Part shown: piece after piece, positions 49,160 to 59,950 of the stretch | Layout of the letters: each line of letters begins with the position of its first letter | How positions within the stretch are numbered: the stretch's first letter is position 1 | NCBI RefSeq assembly: GCF_000002985.6 | Contig: NC_003279.8 | Span: 6,882,001-6,946,000, forward strand | DNA from: Caenorhabditis elegans | Taxonomy: Eukaryota; Nematoda; Chromadorea; Rhabditida; Rhabditidae | Length of the DNA stretch: 64,000 nt | Reading direction: 5' to 3' | The notes under the pieces: generated by a model | The model's input: only the letters and a program-made list of their open reading frames with translations | Told to the model about the DNA's origin: nothing | Database searches by the model: none | Position numbers and translations under genes: made by a program

Positions 49160-52100
49160 ATGCCAAATTCGAAAAAAAGCAAAAAAGGAGGAGATCAACA
49201 ACATGTCACAATTGTTCCTGTTGAACCAGTTAAAGGTAAATTAATTTCAATTTTTAAAAATATTTAAATTTTAGTTGCTACAGAAAACGTGTTTTTATTA
49301 AAATTAGGAAAACTTAATTTGCAAAGAAAACTCGACATTCTTAAAATGTTTCATATTATAGGTGAAAACGTGGACACCGTTGCATATTCATCGAGAAGCC
49401 GAATAAGTGGAGAAAGTGGTCACTTAATTGCTGATGTTCAATCTCCACATGCAAAAAAGCATCGAATTATATTTGATAGAGATCATAATGTATTCGAGTT
49501 CAGATTACTTGAGTGAGTCTATGAAAAAACAAATTAAAAGTTGGCGGACACTTGTGAGGGTTTGCTTCAAGTTTAAAAAAAAAACTATTTAACAAAGAAA
49601 AAAAACCAAAAAAGTTCATTCAAAAATTTTAACGAGTCCAGGATGTAGGCATATCATAAAAAAATAATTCAAAAGTTATAGATTTTTCAAACTTTCCAAA
49701 CAAATTTTTTGTAAATTGTAAAATCTTCCAAAAATGTTTACGAACATACACTCAAAATAATAAAACTGCGTGGCGTGTACTGCAGAAAACCTAATATTTA
49801 CAAGGAAAGGAAGTCAATCTAGTATCGGGCTTTGAATCGAGACATATGCCTTTCGAAAGCTTATGTTTAGACTAGATCACCACAAAAATTTCAGCGGCGG
49901 AACTCAACTCTGAACCCCTGAAAGCGCCATCTGAAAGTGCTCCAGTGCATTTTTTTGCTGAATTCTAGGTCAAGTAAATGGCCTTAAAAGTGGCTATGAG
50001 CGGTTAAAAATTGTTTTTGGGGGTCTTTAGGGTCAAACAAACAATGTGGAAGCTTTTTCGAAATTTTTATTTTTTTGCAAAAAATCTGAAATTTTTGCGG
50101 TCCAGTGGAAGCCAAATTTTTGGTCAAAAAATTTTTTTTTTGAAAAATTTTCAAAACTATTTTTTTGTATCGGGGCATATAAAAAGGTACAAATTTCTTC
50201 CAATTGAGCCTTTTGCACCGAATATGAGGTGGTTTTTAAGCTTAAAAATTGCTTGAAACATGTAATGGATGTACCTTTGAAAACGTTTTTCTTTCACAAA
50301 AAGGTCCGAAGCCATATTCAAACCTTCAAAAAGCATCGGTGCAACATATTACATTACCCAAACACAAGCCTTGCTCCTACTTTCGGTCAAATATATGGGA
50401 CTGGAAATTGTGAGTGGACGATTAAAAGGCGAGGCCTAACAAGGAAAGGAAGTCAATCTAGTATCGGACTTTGAATCGAGACATATGCCTTTCGAAAGCT
50501 TATGTTTAGACTAGATCACCACAAAAATTTCAGCGGCGGAACTCAACTCTGAACCCCTGAAAGCGCCATCTGAAAATTTTTCTCTGCACCCTCCTAGTTT
50601 TCAATACTATTTCGTATTTATTCATTTTACATATACAAAAATCATCTTCAATATTTATAAAATGGTTTAAAACATTGAAAACAGTAAAAATCAGGGATTG
50701 ATGGCCGAATGGTAAATGCTTGGTAAAACGGAATAAAGGTCTCGTGTTCGATTCTTTCAGTGGTAATAATTTTTTTTTAATTTTTAAAAATTGCAATCGC
50801 GCCCTGAATTTTTATAGCTAACTTTTAAACATGTTATTTAGCAAAAATTAATTGCATGCGAACCAAGGAACCATTTAATTGAATAATCTCAAAAAAATTT
50901 TTTTTGGTATTTAAAACTGTCGAACTCAAAATTTCCAGTCCCATATATTTGACCGAAAGTAGGAGCAAGGCTTGTGTTTGGGTAATGTAATATGTTGCAC
51001 CGATGCTTTTTGAAGGTTTGAATATGGCTTCGGACCTTTTTGTGAAAGAAAAACGTTTTCAAAGGTACATCCATTACATGTTTCAAGCAATTTTTAAGCT
51101 TAAAAACCACCTCATATTCGGTGCAAAAGGCTCAATTGGAAGAAATTTGTACCTTTTTATATGCCCCGATACAAAAAAATAGTTTTGAAAATTTTTCAAA
51201 AAAAAAATTTTTTGACCAAAAATTTGGCTTCCACTGGACCGCAAAAATTTCAGATTTTTTGCAAAAAAATAAAAATTTCGAAAAAGCTTCCACATTGTTT
51301 GTTTGACCCTAAAGACCCCCAAAAACAATTTTTAACCGCTCATAGCCACTTTTAAGGCCATTTACTTGACCTAGAATTCAGCAAAAAAATGCACTGGAGC
51401 ACTTTCAGATGGCGCTTTCAGGGGTTCAGAGTTGAGTTCCGCCGCTGAAATTTTTGTGGTGATCTAGTCTAAACATAAGCTTTCGAAAGGCATATGTCTC
51501 GATTCAAAGCCCGATACTAGATTGACTTCCTTTCCTTGTTAGGCCTCGCCTTTTAATCGTCCACTCACGGGAAAACGCAAAAAGCGGTACCCCAGGCAAT
51601 ATCAGCCGCCGACATCATTCGAGGTCCGCGCACCACACTATTTTTCTCACTGTTGGCGTGGCGAGCTGTCCCCCCCCCCCCCCTCCCCTATTTTTGTCTT
51701 TTCCCCGTGAGTGGACGATTAAAAGGCGGGGCCTAAATATTAGGTTTTCTGCAGTACACGCCACGCAGTTTTATTATTTTGAGTGTATTAAATGCATCAA
51801 AAATATAAAAACCTTTTTAAAAAATAAGTTGTTTTGGTTGGCTTCCAAAATTATGATAGGTGAAATAGGTGAAAACAGAGTTTTTATTTTTTTGAGTGAA
51901 AGTTTTAATGAAAAATTTTCAGAGAAAATCACAAAACAAACATTTTAAACTTTTCCATGTTCCGGAAAATCGAAAAAATTCAAACTTTCTTCAAATTTTG
52001 TTTATGGTATTAAGAAAAACACAATAGAAAACATATAATTTGCTTCTACAACAAAAATTTTGAAGTTATTTCTAGAAAAAACTATAATTTTCAATTTTTC

Positions 52101-54827
52101 GATTTTCCGAAAATGAACAAATGTGCACATACGCAAATGTAAATGAGTTATTCCAGTTTTTATAATTTTCAGTGGTTCGGCAAAGCACATAATTGTATAT
52201 CGTCTTGATGAGCTTCTCTCCACAACTTGCTATCCATTTAAAATCAAAAATGGAGTTCCGATCATTCCGACGGTACCATTTATACTTTGAAAATTGAAGT
52301 TTTGAATATTTCCCACTTTCCTTAACAATTATATTTTGTTTCAGAAACCAACTACATCTGACAAGACACTTTATTTCAATTTTGTGTATAAGAAGGATAA
52401 ACAAAAATGGAGACTCAAACAGATTCCAGTCATTTTCTATACGACTAGTGAAAGAGATTATTGGCATTCACTGATTGATACTACATTGAGAAGTTTGTTG
52501 AATTTTATAGAATTATATGCAAAAAATTGGATTTCAGGAGTCAAAAACCGTCCGAAGAACATTATTATCTTTATCAATCCGTTTGGTGGAAATGGAAAAG
52601 CACAAAAAATTTTCAAGGATAATGTTCGTTTTCTTTTTTGAATAGAAAAATCAGTTTTGCAGTTTTCAATAATTTAAATCGTTTATAAAACATAAATTTA
52701 GTTTAAACATTTAAATTCTCATGCAAATAATAATTTTTATTAATGTAATATAATATTTAGGTTGATGCATTCTTCTGGTTGACTCCTGGATTACGGTATA
52801 AAGTTGTTCTCACTGAAAGAGCCAATCATGCTCGTGACTATATTGTCGAAATGCCTCCCGAGCAGTGGAGCGCTATTGATGGATTGGTAAGATTTATGGA
52901 TGGATATTCCTGAGGTTATTTTCGGATTTTGTCAATCCAAAAATATGAAAATCACTCGAAAAAATCTTACAAATCACTGTGACACCGGACTTTCCATTTG
53001 ATAGTTCAGTGTTCCAGCTCTAATAAGGTATACTATTTTTTGTAACTTTGTTTTTTGAAAAATTACAGACTTCTTGGTATTTTAAATTTTTTGAATTCCA
53101 AAGATTTTATTTTTTATAAATCTATTAATTTATCATATAAGCTCGATATACTTTGAACATCGGCAAAAATTGGAAGTTTTATCAAATTAGAGAAAATTAT
53201 CTGAATTATGTCTTTGATTTGAACTTATAACTAGCGGAAAGGAAATGTTCAATTAAATTTAGAAATTAAAGAAATAAATACTTTTTTCTGTACTTTTAAA
53301 GCTTCATATTTATTTTAGGTATCTGTTGGTGGAGATGGATTGTTTAATGAACTTCTCTCTGGAGCTCTTCTTCGTACTCAAACCGATGCTGGCCGTAATA
53401 TTGACAATCCATCATCTCATTTGGTAACTCCACATATAAGATTTGGTATTATTGGAGCTGGTTCTGCCAATTCAATTGTGTCAACTGTTCATGAAACGAA
53501 TGATCATGCCACATCAGCTGTTCATATTGCAATTGGATCTGAATGCAACGTGGATGTATGTACAGTTCATCAGCATCAAAAGCTTATTCGAATTTCGGCA
53601 AATGCAATTTCGTATGGATGGTTGGGAGATGTTCTTAGAGATTCTGAAGAATATAGATGTCTCGGACCAATTAGATATCAGTGGAGTGGTAATTAAAAAA
53701 AACGTTTTACTTCTGATATTAAATACATTTTATAGCTCTTCGAACAACAATTCGTCATCCAATTTATCGTGGAATGGTACAATTCTCTTTATCACATAAA
53801 GAAAATGTTAATCCAAAGGATCAACTTCCACCGTGTCTAGAGCCATGCCCAGTTTGTATGAAACCTCAAGGGTTAGTTTTTTTGGAAATACTTTTATGAC
53901 TGAACAGTTTCTTTTAAAGGTTGAATGTTGGGATTTTGTTTCAAATAACATCCAAAATATTCTAAAATTCAGAAATACCACAAAAGAAAAAAGCGAAAAA
54001 AAACACGGAAGAATGGAAAATCCAACTTTTGAAAACACGAGTTTTCAATGTTAATACTATTTTTGAAGTCTTTTCAAAGTGAGAAGCCACGCCCATTTTC
54101 AAACCAATCAGCGTTTTCGAACGCCGTCTGATTGGTCGTAGTTCCCATTTTGGAAGAAATTCAGGAAAAATTTAATGAAATCGCGTTTTTAAATGTTCTA
54201 CTTTTTTTGCGATCTTTTTGACTAAACAATCGAAATATAGTCTCGAGAAAACGAAACGACAATTGTTTTTCAGAAATGATAAATACGACTATCACTGGCA
54301 TGCTGAATTTACTCACGTCATTTGCTGTGTTATTCCAACAGTTACTCCATTTACTCCATATGGACTTGCTCCTTTTACAGGTTTCTCTTTTTTTAAATTA
54401 ATTATTGTATTTTCAAACTTTTTTAGGAATTGGTGACGGAACACTTGACTTGGCACTGGTTCCCAGAATCTCTAGATTCCATAATATGCAATTTATGAGA
54501 AAAGTTGCAATGTATGGTGGAAAACAGGTAAATATAGAACAAAACTTTAATTTTGATCTAATTAATTTTGTGTTTCAGCTCTACGAACTTGATCCATCTC
54601 TAAATTGTTACCGGGTGACCAAGTGGTCCTATCAGCCAGATGCCGATCAAGAAGACCCTGGCGTTTGGAACCTTGATGGAGAAATTTTGGAGCAACCAAA
54701 AGATGAGCCACTGCATTTCAAGCTTCATCCACAGCTTATCTCATTCTTCGGAAGAGACGCAGCCATGGTAAAGCCGACAAAAAGAAGCTTCATAAAAAAG
54801 CGAAAATCTTCGATCGTTTATCAATGA
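49160..54827 (+). CDS. cerk-1: Ceramide kinase
   Basis: The ATG at 49160 opens a basic N-terminus (MPNSKKSKKGG). Exons 49160-49235 and 49362-49512 precede a 2.66-kb intron filled by a transposon. Coding resumes at 52173 and ends at 54827, about 550 residues in all. The N-terminal third corresponds to the PH-like region. The diacylglycerol-kinase-type catalytic core shows IIIFINPFGGNGKAQKIF, SVGGDGLFNELLSG (the GGDG nucleotide site) and FGIIGAGSANS. CLEPCPVC is the CX3CX2C motif that distinguishes ceramide kinases from sphingosine kinases. TGIGDGTLDLALV and WNLDGEILE complete the core. The enzyme phosphorylates ceramide to ceramide-1-phosphate at membranes. All key motifs are present, so it should be active. 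The symbol is from memory. Confidence 0.92.
50694..50765 (+). repeat. Degenerate tRNA-like sequence in the element spacer
   Basis: TGATGGCCGAATGGTAAATG resembles the A-box side of a serine or leucine tRNA, and GTGTTCGATTC resembles a B-box, at a tRNA-like spacing of about 50 bases. The acceptor stem does not pair well, so it is at best a tRNA-derived relic. Confidence 0.35.
51542..51733. mobile_element. 192-bp MITE nested in the larger element
   Basis: Ends read GGCCTCGCCTTTTAATCGTC inward on the left and the near-inverse on the right, about 35 bp each, flanked by TA. A half copy of the same terminus occurs at 50408-50434. The interior holds a C14-T-C4 tract at 51670-51688. Confidence 0.75.
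54103..54135. repeat. Short hairpin in a ceramide kinase intron
   Basis: ACCAATCAG and CTGATTGGT form a perfect stem around a TTTTCGAACG-containing loop. No flanking target copy was evident. Confidence 0.55.
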
Positions 54828-55503
54828 TTATATCACTTACCATTTAAAAATGCATTTACTTTCCTAGAATACTGCCAATTTCCATTCAATGCCGTTGTTA
54901 AAATTTGTTAATAAAGCTTTTGAGTTTGAAACAAGACGTACGAATTTAATATTTGAATTACCGCCAATCTGCGGAATTCGATTATCCATAGGTGTAATCT
55001 GACCTTCAGATCATCCATAGCTGAAAGATGAGATCCCAGATGTATGGAAGATCTAATTTCACCTATGGAGTCTGATCATTCGTAGGTGGATTGTGATCGG
55101 CCACAAGCGGATTCTGATCTTTTAGCATACGATCTTTAGATCTTCTATAGCTGAAATAAATCTATTAATAAGTAGTCCAAAATCTGGAAGATTCCGACTC
55201 CATATGCAGATTCTGATCTTCCATTGTTGAAAGTTCAAAATCCACCTGTGGTTTTATATAGATAATCGATTGAACTAGGCAATAAAAACACATTAAAGAC
55301 TCAATGTAAACCATTAAAACCCATTCAAAAAACAATTACATCATAAATATCCATTGTAACTGTTTTAAAAATTTTTACTTCTGAGTTTGCAGTTCATTTT
55401 AATTTCAAATATCTGACTAACTTTTCGATATGTGTAAGTTGGTAACAGAAAACTATAATACAATTTCAAATTTCGAATCTTTATTTCATAGTATCACACG
55501 ATA
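54828..55503. repeat. Convergent intergenic region with degenerate repeats
   Basis: The ceramide kinase 3' UTR has AATAAAGC about 85 bases after the stop. From 54965 to 55258, variants of GATCTTCCATAGCTGAAA and inverted CATAGGTG/CACCTATGG pieces recur, so this is an eroded repeat. No gene is supported. Confidence 0.5.
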
Positions 55504-57618
55504 TCATTTCAAGTAGATGTCTGCTCCTTTTTTCACATAACCTCCCATATCTAAAACCAATGTGATACGGTCTCCACTGTAATATTAAATAGTTTTCAGT
55601 GGAACTTTCAGTGAAGACGTCTTTTGTATTAAGATTTTGCAGCAGCATCCGACACCTGCCAGGTTTCGCGTCAAGTTTTTTGTACAGTGGACCCCGGTAG
55701 ATGTCAGGAGCAGCATCTCTACATGTGAAATCTAAGCACTTACAGTTTCGGAACATCCATAAGCAACCAGCTTGACCAAAACTTTTTCTCAATTCGACGC
55801 ATTCCCACTTTTTCACTACTCTTAATGGCTGCAAAGTAAAGACTGCTGTAGGGAACGTAATCGTCAAATATCTTCCGTTTTCGATAAAGTAATTCCCAAA
55901 TGGCATCCATAAGCTTGACGGATGGATTCATCTCCAATTCCACGTGGGTTCTGAAAAGAAGATCAAATATTGTAGGAAAATCATAATAACGATCTTACTG
56001 GCCGATTCCGTAATCTTCAGTTGGTTCAACGACAACGAGCATTGTTTTAACTTTTGGATGGGCTTCAATCGGGATTGCAGTGGCGAAATCAGGAATTGTA
56101 GACACGACGGAAAGTGTAACCGATATCACAGAGCAGTCCGTTTCAGTGGATGAGCTTTTCGAACTAAACATTTGAAAATGTCATTAAAATGAATAACCGA
56201 CATTTTCAAAAATTTTAATGAATTCTAACCCAAATATGATCAGGACTACTGTACCTATGATTATCCACAAAATGAGGGATTTCTCAGATGCATCCGACAT
56301 CTGCCAGGTTTGTCTTTTTGAAGACTTACATGACTAAAACCCGCTAGATGTCGGTGCTTCTAAAGACACCCTACATAAGAAAACCACCACTACGAATGTT
56401 AAACATTTCAGAAACAATTCTGCAGGTACAAACTCCTCACCTCATTCCCGAATAGGAGCTCACTGCCGACGCACTTTTCACATCAATACCTCTCTCTTTC
56501 ATGTCTCGAGCTCTTGATCTTTGCTTACGACAGATGCCCTTTTCGAAGTTTTTCTTGATTTCCTTGCTAGTTGATCCTTTCGAGAAGCATTGTCGAGAGC
56601 TGCAGCCGTTGGTTCCATCCGAATTTTTGACAAGTCCAAAGCACGCAGTGCAGAGATAGTGATCGCATCTGGAATGTGTAATAAAATAGATGTTTGAATA
56701 GTTTATTAGGTTCACACGTTTCAAAATATCAAACTAATGAAACAGTTTTCACAAAATATACCTTCCAATAGTGTTTAGCAAGTTTGACGGAAACTCTTTC
56801 TGGCATGGACCATCACATTTTGAAGAAACTGGTGAATATCTTCCTGTAATAATTAGTTATTCTAGGATTAAAACAATCTTTACACTCACCGCAAACCATT
56901 GAAGAGCAACTCTTGCCGGTGCTCTCCGACATCTCAGTTATCTCAAAATCATCATCTGATTCCCAAGTAACCGAGTAATGATAGGTTGCTCTAAAAAGTG
57001 ATAGGTTGCTCTAATAATATGGGCCGATTAGACAGAATTTCAACAGAATATTCCGAATTTTGCAAAAAGTTAATCAAGTTTTGTGTAAAGAGCCGCGGAA
57101 TTCATAAAAGGTCGGACAATGAAATTTGTAAACTCACTGTGATGTGGGCGCATCGTAGATCACATGAAGCTCTATTGACTTAGGTGACGAGCAGATTTCT
57201 TTGATACACTTCGGAATTAGAGGACTTGAACTCGAGGTTTGTGTGATCGGCTCCTCCTTATGTGGTTTCTCGTCATCGGGAACTGTCGGAGACTCTTGCT
57301 GAAAATGTGAAATTTTTATAGACCTACCGATATTTAGAGTATCAATTTCAGATAGAAACCCCAATTCCTGGGTTCCGTCATTGTCAGCTTGTTTTATCTT
57401 CCGTGACGAACCCCGACGGATGTTAGACTATTATAGGCAGTTTACGAGTCATACTAGGTTCCGACACACGTTGTATGTCGAAAGTTGTGGCACAATGCAT
57501 ACCTGTGTTTGAGGAAAATCAATAAACTAACCTTTACTCTCCAATTACTGAGACTGAGATTGTCAAATGGTTCAGAAATATTTAATTTATGAAATGCTTT
57601 TGTTTCGGAATCATTCAT
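55504..57618 (-). CDS. Cys/His-rich RING-like protein of unknown function
   Basis: Eight exons run from the ATG at 57618 (57618-57532, then 57298-57138 and onward) to the stop at 55504, about 380 residues. The N-terminal 115 residues are acidic and Ser-rich. A zinc-binding region follows with CSSMVC, CDGPCQ, then CDHYLCTAC and CSSRQC, which resembles a divergent RING with an H in the CDH position. Next comes a basic helix-like stretch (ICRKQRSRARDMKERG). The C-terminal part contains KTMLVVVEP and WELLYRKRKIFDDYVPYSSL, and ends MGGYVKKGADIYLK; it may be a small folded domain. Joining the last exon needs a 162-bp intron; reading through it gives the unspliced frame, which I rejected. A RING suggests ubiquitin ligation, but that is inference. 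Two introns carry related hairpins. Confidence 0.65.
55640..55714. repeat. Hairpin repeat, copy 1
   Basis: Arms GCAGCATCCGACACCTGCC and the inverse of GCTGCTCCTGACATCTACC surround a short centre. It lies in the last intron of the RING-like gene and is related to the copy at 56287-56360. Confidence 0.6.
56287..56360. repeat. Hairpin repeat, copy 2
   Basis: Arms GATGCATCCGACATCTGCC and the inverse of GAAGCACCGACATCTAGC. Same family as the copy 640 bp away, in another intron of the same gene. Confidence 0.6.
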
Positions 57619-58248
57619 CGAACTGATCTTTTTGTCCGATTTATTGTTTTAAACTTATCCTTTAAGCGATGTAATTGTTTAAAAAATGTGAAATGATTCG
57701 AAAAGGTAAATTTAATACGAGCAAAGATCACTTGGAAAAATAAGGATATTGAAATGCCGTTTTGGTAAGAGTTACGTGACATGTTTGAAATGAAATTTTT
57801 GAAGATTATGACAACTTTGCTGAAGTTTCAACTACCGTAACCTAGCTGTGAAATTACACCAACCAGTAAACTATTTTGCAGCAGATTGAATCCTTCCATA
57901 AATTCCTTCAAGAAAGCTCCAATCAACTGGATAGTGTCTACTTGAGTGCCACACTTTTAAACTTTTGAGCATCTTGAAGCTTGTGTAGCTGCAGGTAGAG
58001 ACAAATGTAAAATGTCATTGTTTTTGATTAACAAAACATGAGCAAAATTATGAAAACTCAATTTTAAAAAGCCACATTAACAGGTGTGAAATTACAGTAA
58101 CGTACACCTTTTCGTATTTCGGCAACCGGCTACTTGATTGCCGGTTTCCTAAGGAGTAGATCGCCTAACAATGAGTTAAAATATGTCTGACAACAGTGGC
58201 TGCATGTAACAAAAATTTAAAAATGTATCATTTATTTAGCATCATGTT
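57619..58248. other. Between the RING-like gene and the first TMEM53-type gene
   Basis: AT-rich; contains the promoter of one gene and the 3' UTR of the other. No exon seen. Confidence 0.45.
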
Positions 58249-59950
58249 TTATAGCTTTGAATTCCCGCCATTTCTAAGTTTTTCCACTTTTTGCAAAAAC
58301 TCGTCCATTTTCTCCAAATATAATTTCGGATACTTTCTGAAGTGTTCGACGTGTGCAGTATCTTTTAGCCTAGTCGCCATGATTTGTCTCTTCTTATCAC
58401 TTTTCTTTGCAGCACACTCGTTGAATAAGTTGATTTCACTGAAAGATAAATATATTTGAATACTTTTTTAAAGCATGAACTAATAATACTTACTCAGCAG
58501 AACAAACAATGTCATTATCGGAAAAAATAGAAGTTAAGATTGGTGGAAGATGTGGATGATTCAATAGATAAAAGAACGGATTTGCCTCTTCAATTGTACA
58601 CAATCCAGCTTTTATAGACATTGTGTCCTGCAGAAATGATACATTGGAAATTTGAAAAGCGTTAGGTAAAATTTTGAGGTAGACAAAAAAAATACAACTA
58701 ACCATAATCATTTGATATCCAAACCTTGCTGTTTCCCATTTCTTGTAAACTTTATAAAAGTTTCCAAGTACGAAATTCGAGTTTTTGATCTGAAAAATTG
58801 AAATGGCTCTCAATTTCATTTTTGTAAGTGAGAGGCTCTTCTCAACGTTAACCCATTCTAGAGTACTGTATAGTTCGAAGCCGTTTGTGGAAGTCCCCAT
58901 GATCATCCCAAAGCTAAAAGCTGTGAGGCAAAAAATGGATCGACTATGTATCCAACTACTATTAGTTTTTAAAAACTAGTGCTTACCAATTGATCATAAA
59001 CATGATTCATGACCAATGCATGTTTTTGCATATTCTCAATTGAAAAAGAGAAGCATGCTGGACATGAATCCATAAATATTCCATCGCATTTTTCAATTGC
59101 TTTTAATTCTGGAAATTGTGAATCAAGAGAAGTGAGTGCAATAAATCCATTCATAGAGAATACATGAAATACAAGACGATTTGAAGGATTTATAAGGACA
59201 GAGTCAAGTGTGCTTGCTAGATGATCCACATTTCTACCATCCTGAAATTCTTTAAAATTATAACTGCTTTATGTGAAATAGAAAACTTTTGTAGACCGAT
59301 TTCAGAATTTTGGATAAATTGAGAATTGAAAGTACCCTCGAGCAATATGTTTCATAGAAAACAGTCTTAAATTATTTTCCAATTTTTACTAATTCTACTG
59401 CATTCTATTTATTAGGCTCCACTTATTCTGCATTGGCAGTTCTTTTTTAGTTTTATTGGAATATATATTCTATTACTGCGTATTCCAAATGTTAACTGGT
59501 AGAGTGTTATATCCAAAGTTAGTCTACTACCGTATAGCAAAACTATTTCAGGCCAAACTTAAACGAATAATTGTGAATTGCACGAAATGGGCTGACATTT
59601 TGTCGACCCTTATTTGGAATTTTCGTCAAAATGTGCATTATATTTTTTCATTATATTTTTCTTCTGCTCACCTTAGTTCCCCATCCTTTAACAGCCGCAA
59701 GAGCTGTGAATTGAACTGTTGTGTACCTGAAGATTACAAACGGGTGCAATTTTATAAAACCTAGGTTTCTGAGTTGAGAGCATAACAAAATTTGACAAAC
59801 ATTTTCACATTTTCTCACTTCAACATACCCTTTCTTTTGATAAATCCCTGCATATTTCTCCACATTTCTGTCAACAGCTCCCGCCCATCCAAGTAATGCA
59901 ACGATTGTGTCACGCTTCCCATGTCTCACAATTGCTTTTGGTCTTGACAT
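58249..59950 (-). CDS. TMEM53/DUF829-family alpha/beta-hydrolase-like protein A
   Basis: Six exons, 59950-59829, 59726-59672, 59241-58987, 58789-58703, 58627-58494 and 58438-58249, give 280 residues with consistent phase. Family blocks: VALLGWAGAVDRNVEKYAGI near the N-terminus, FHVFSMNG around the putative nucleophile Ser, IFMDSCPA after it, SIFSDNDIV with the acidic residue, and DTAHVEHFRKYP with the His. These match human TMEM53 (LLGWGGCKDKN, HVFSNGG, IFDSAPG, SAHVSHLRDYP). The Ser-Asp-His order fits a hydrolase fold, though activity is not established for the family. The acceptor 21 bases before the ATG (59971-59972) supports the start. I rejected a continuous frame upstream of exon 4, because a TTTTTCAG acceptor restores the family alignment. 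A paralogue lies 1.4 kb upstream. Confidence 0.85.

Larger units (their letters stand above)
49749..51785. mobile_element. 2,037-bp nested inverted-repeat element in the ceramide kinase intron
   Basis: The outer ends are a perfect 52-bp inverted repeat starting CACTCAAAATAATAAAACTG, flanked by TA on each side. Inside, a long inverted repeat pairs about 49975-50410 with 50935-51370. A block starting AAGGAAAGGAAGTCAATC occurs three times: direct at 49802 and 50442, and inverted near 51537. A smaller element is nested at 51542-51733. No transposase frame exists; open frames in the two arms are mirror copies. It reads as a non-autonomous element rearranged by internal duplication and nested insertion. 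Confidence 0.85.

Noticed and set aside
49984-51355. Several 60-80 codon frames repeated on both strands
   Set aside because: They are mirrored copies within the inverted arms of the ceramide kinase intron element, and none resembles a transposase.
55579-55740. Unspliced read-through at the end of the RING-like gene
   Set aside because: A GTAAGT donor and an ATTACAG acceptor bracket it and it contains a hairpin repeat. Splicing it out gives a short conserved-looking end.
58790-58906. Upstream extension of exon 4 in TMEM53-type gene A
   Set aside because: No acceptor there gives the phase required by the preceding exon, while the TTTTTCAG acceptor at 58790 restores both phase and family alignment.
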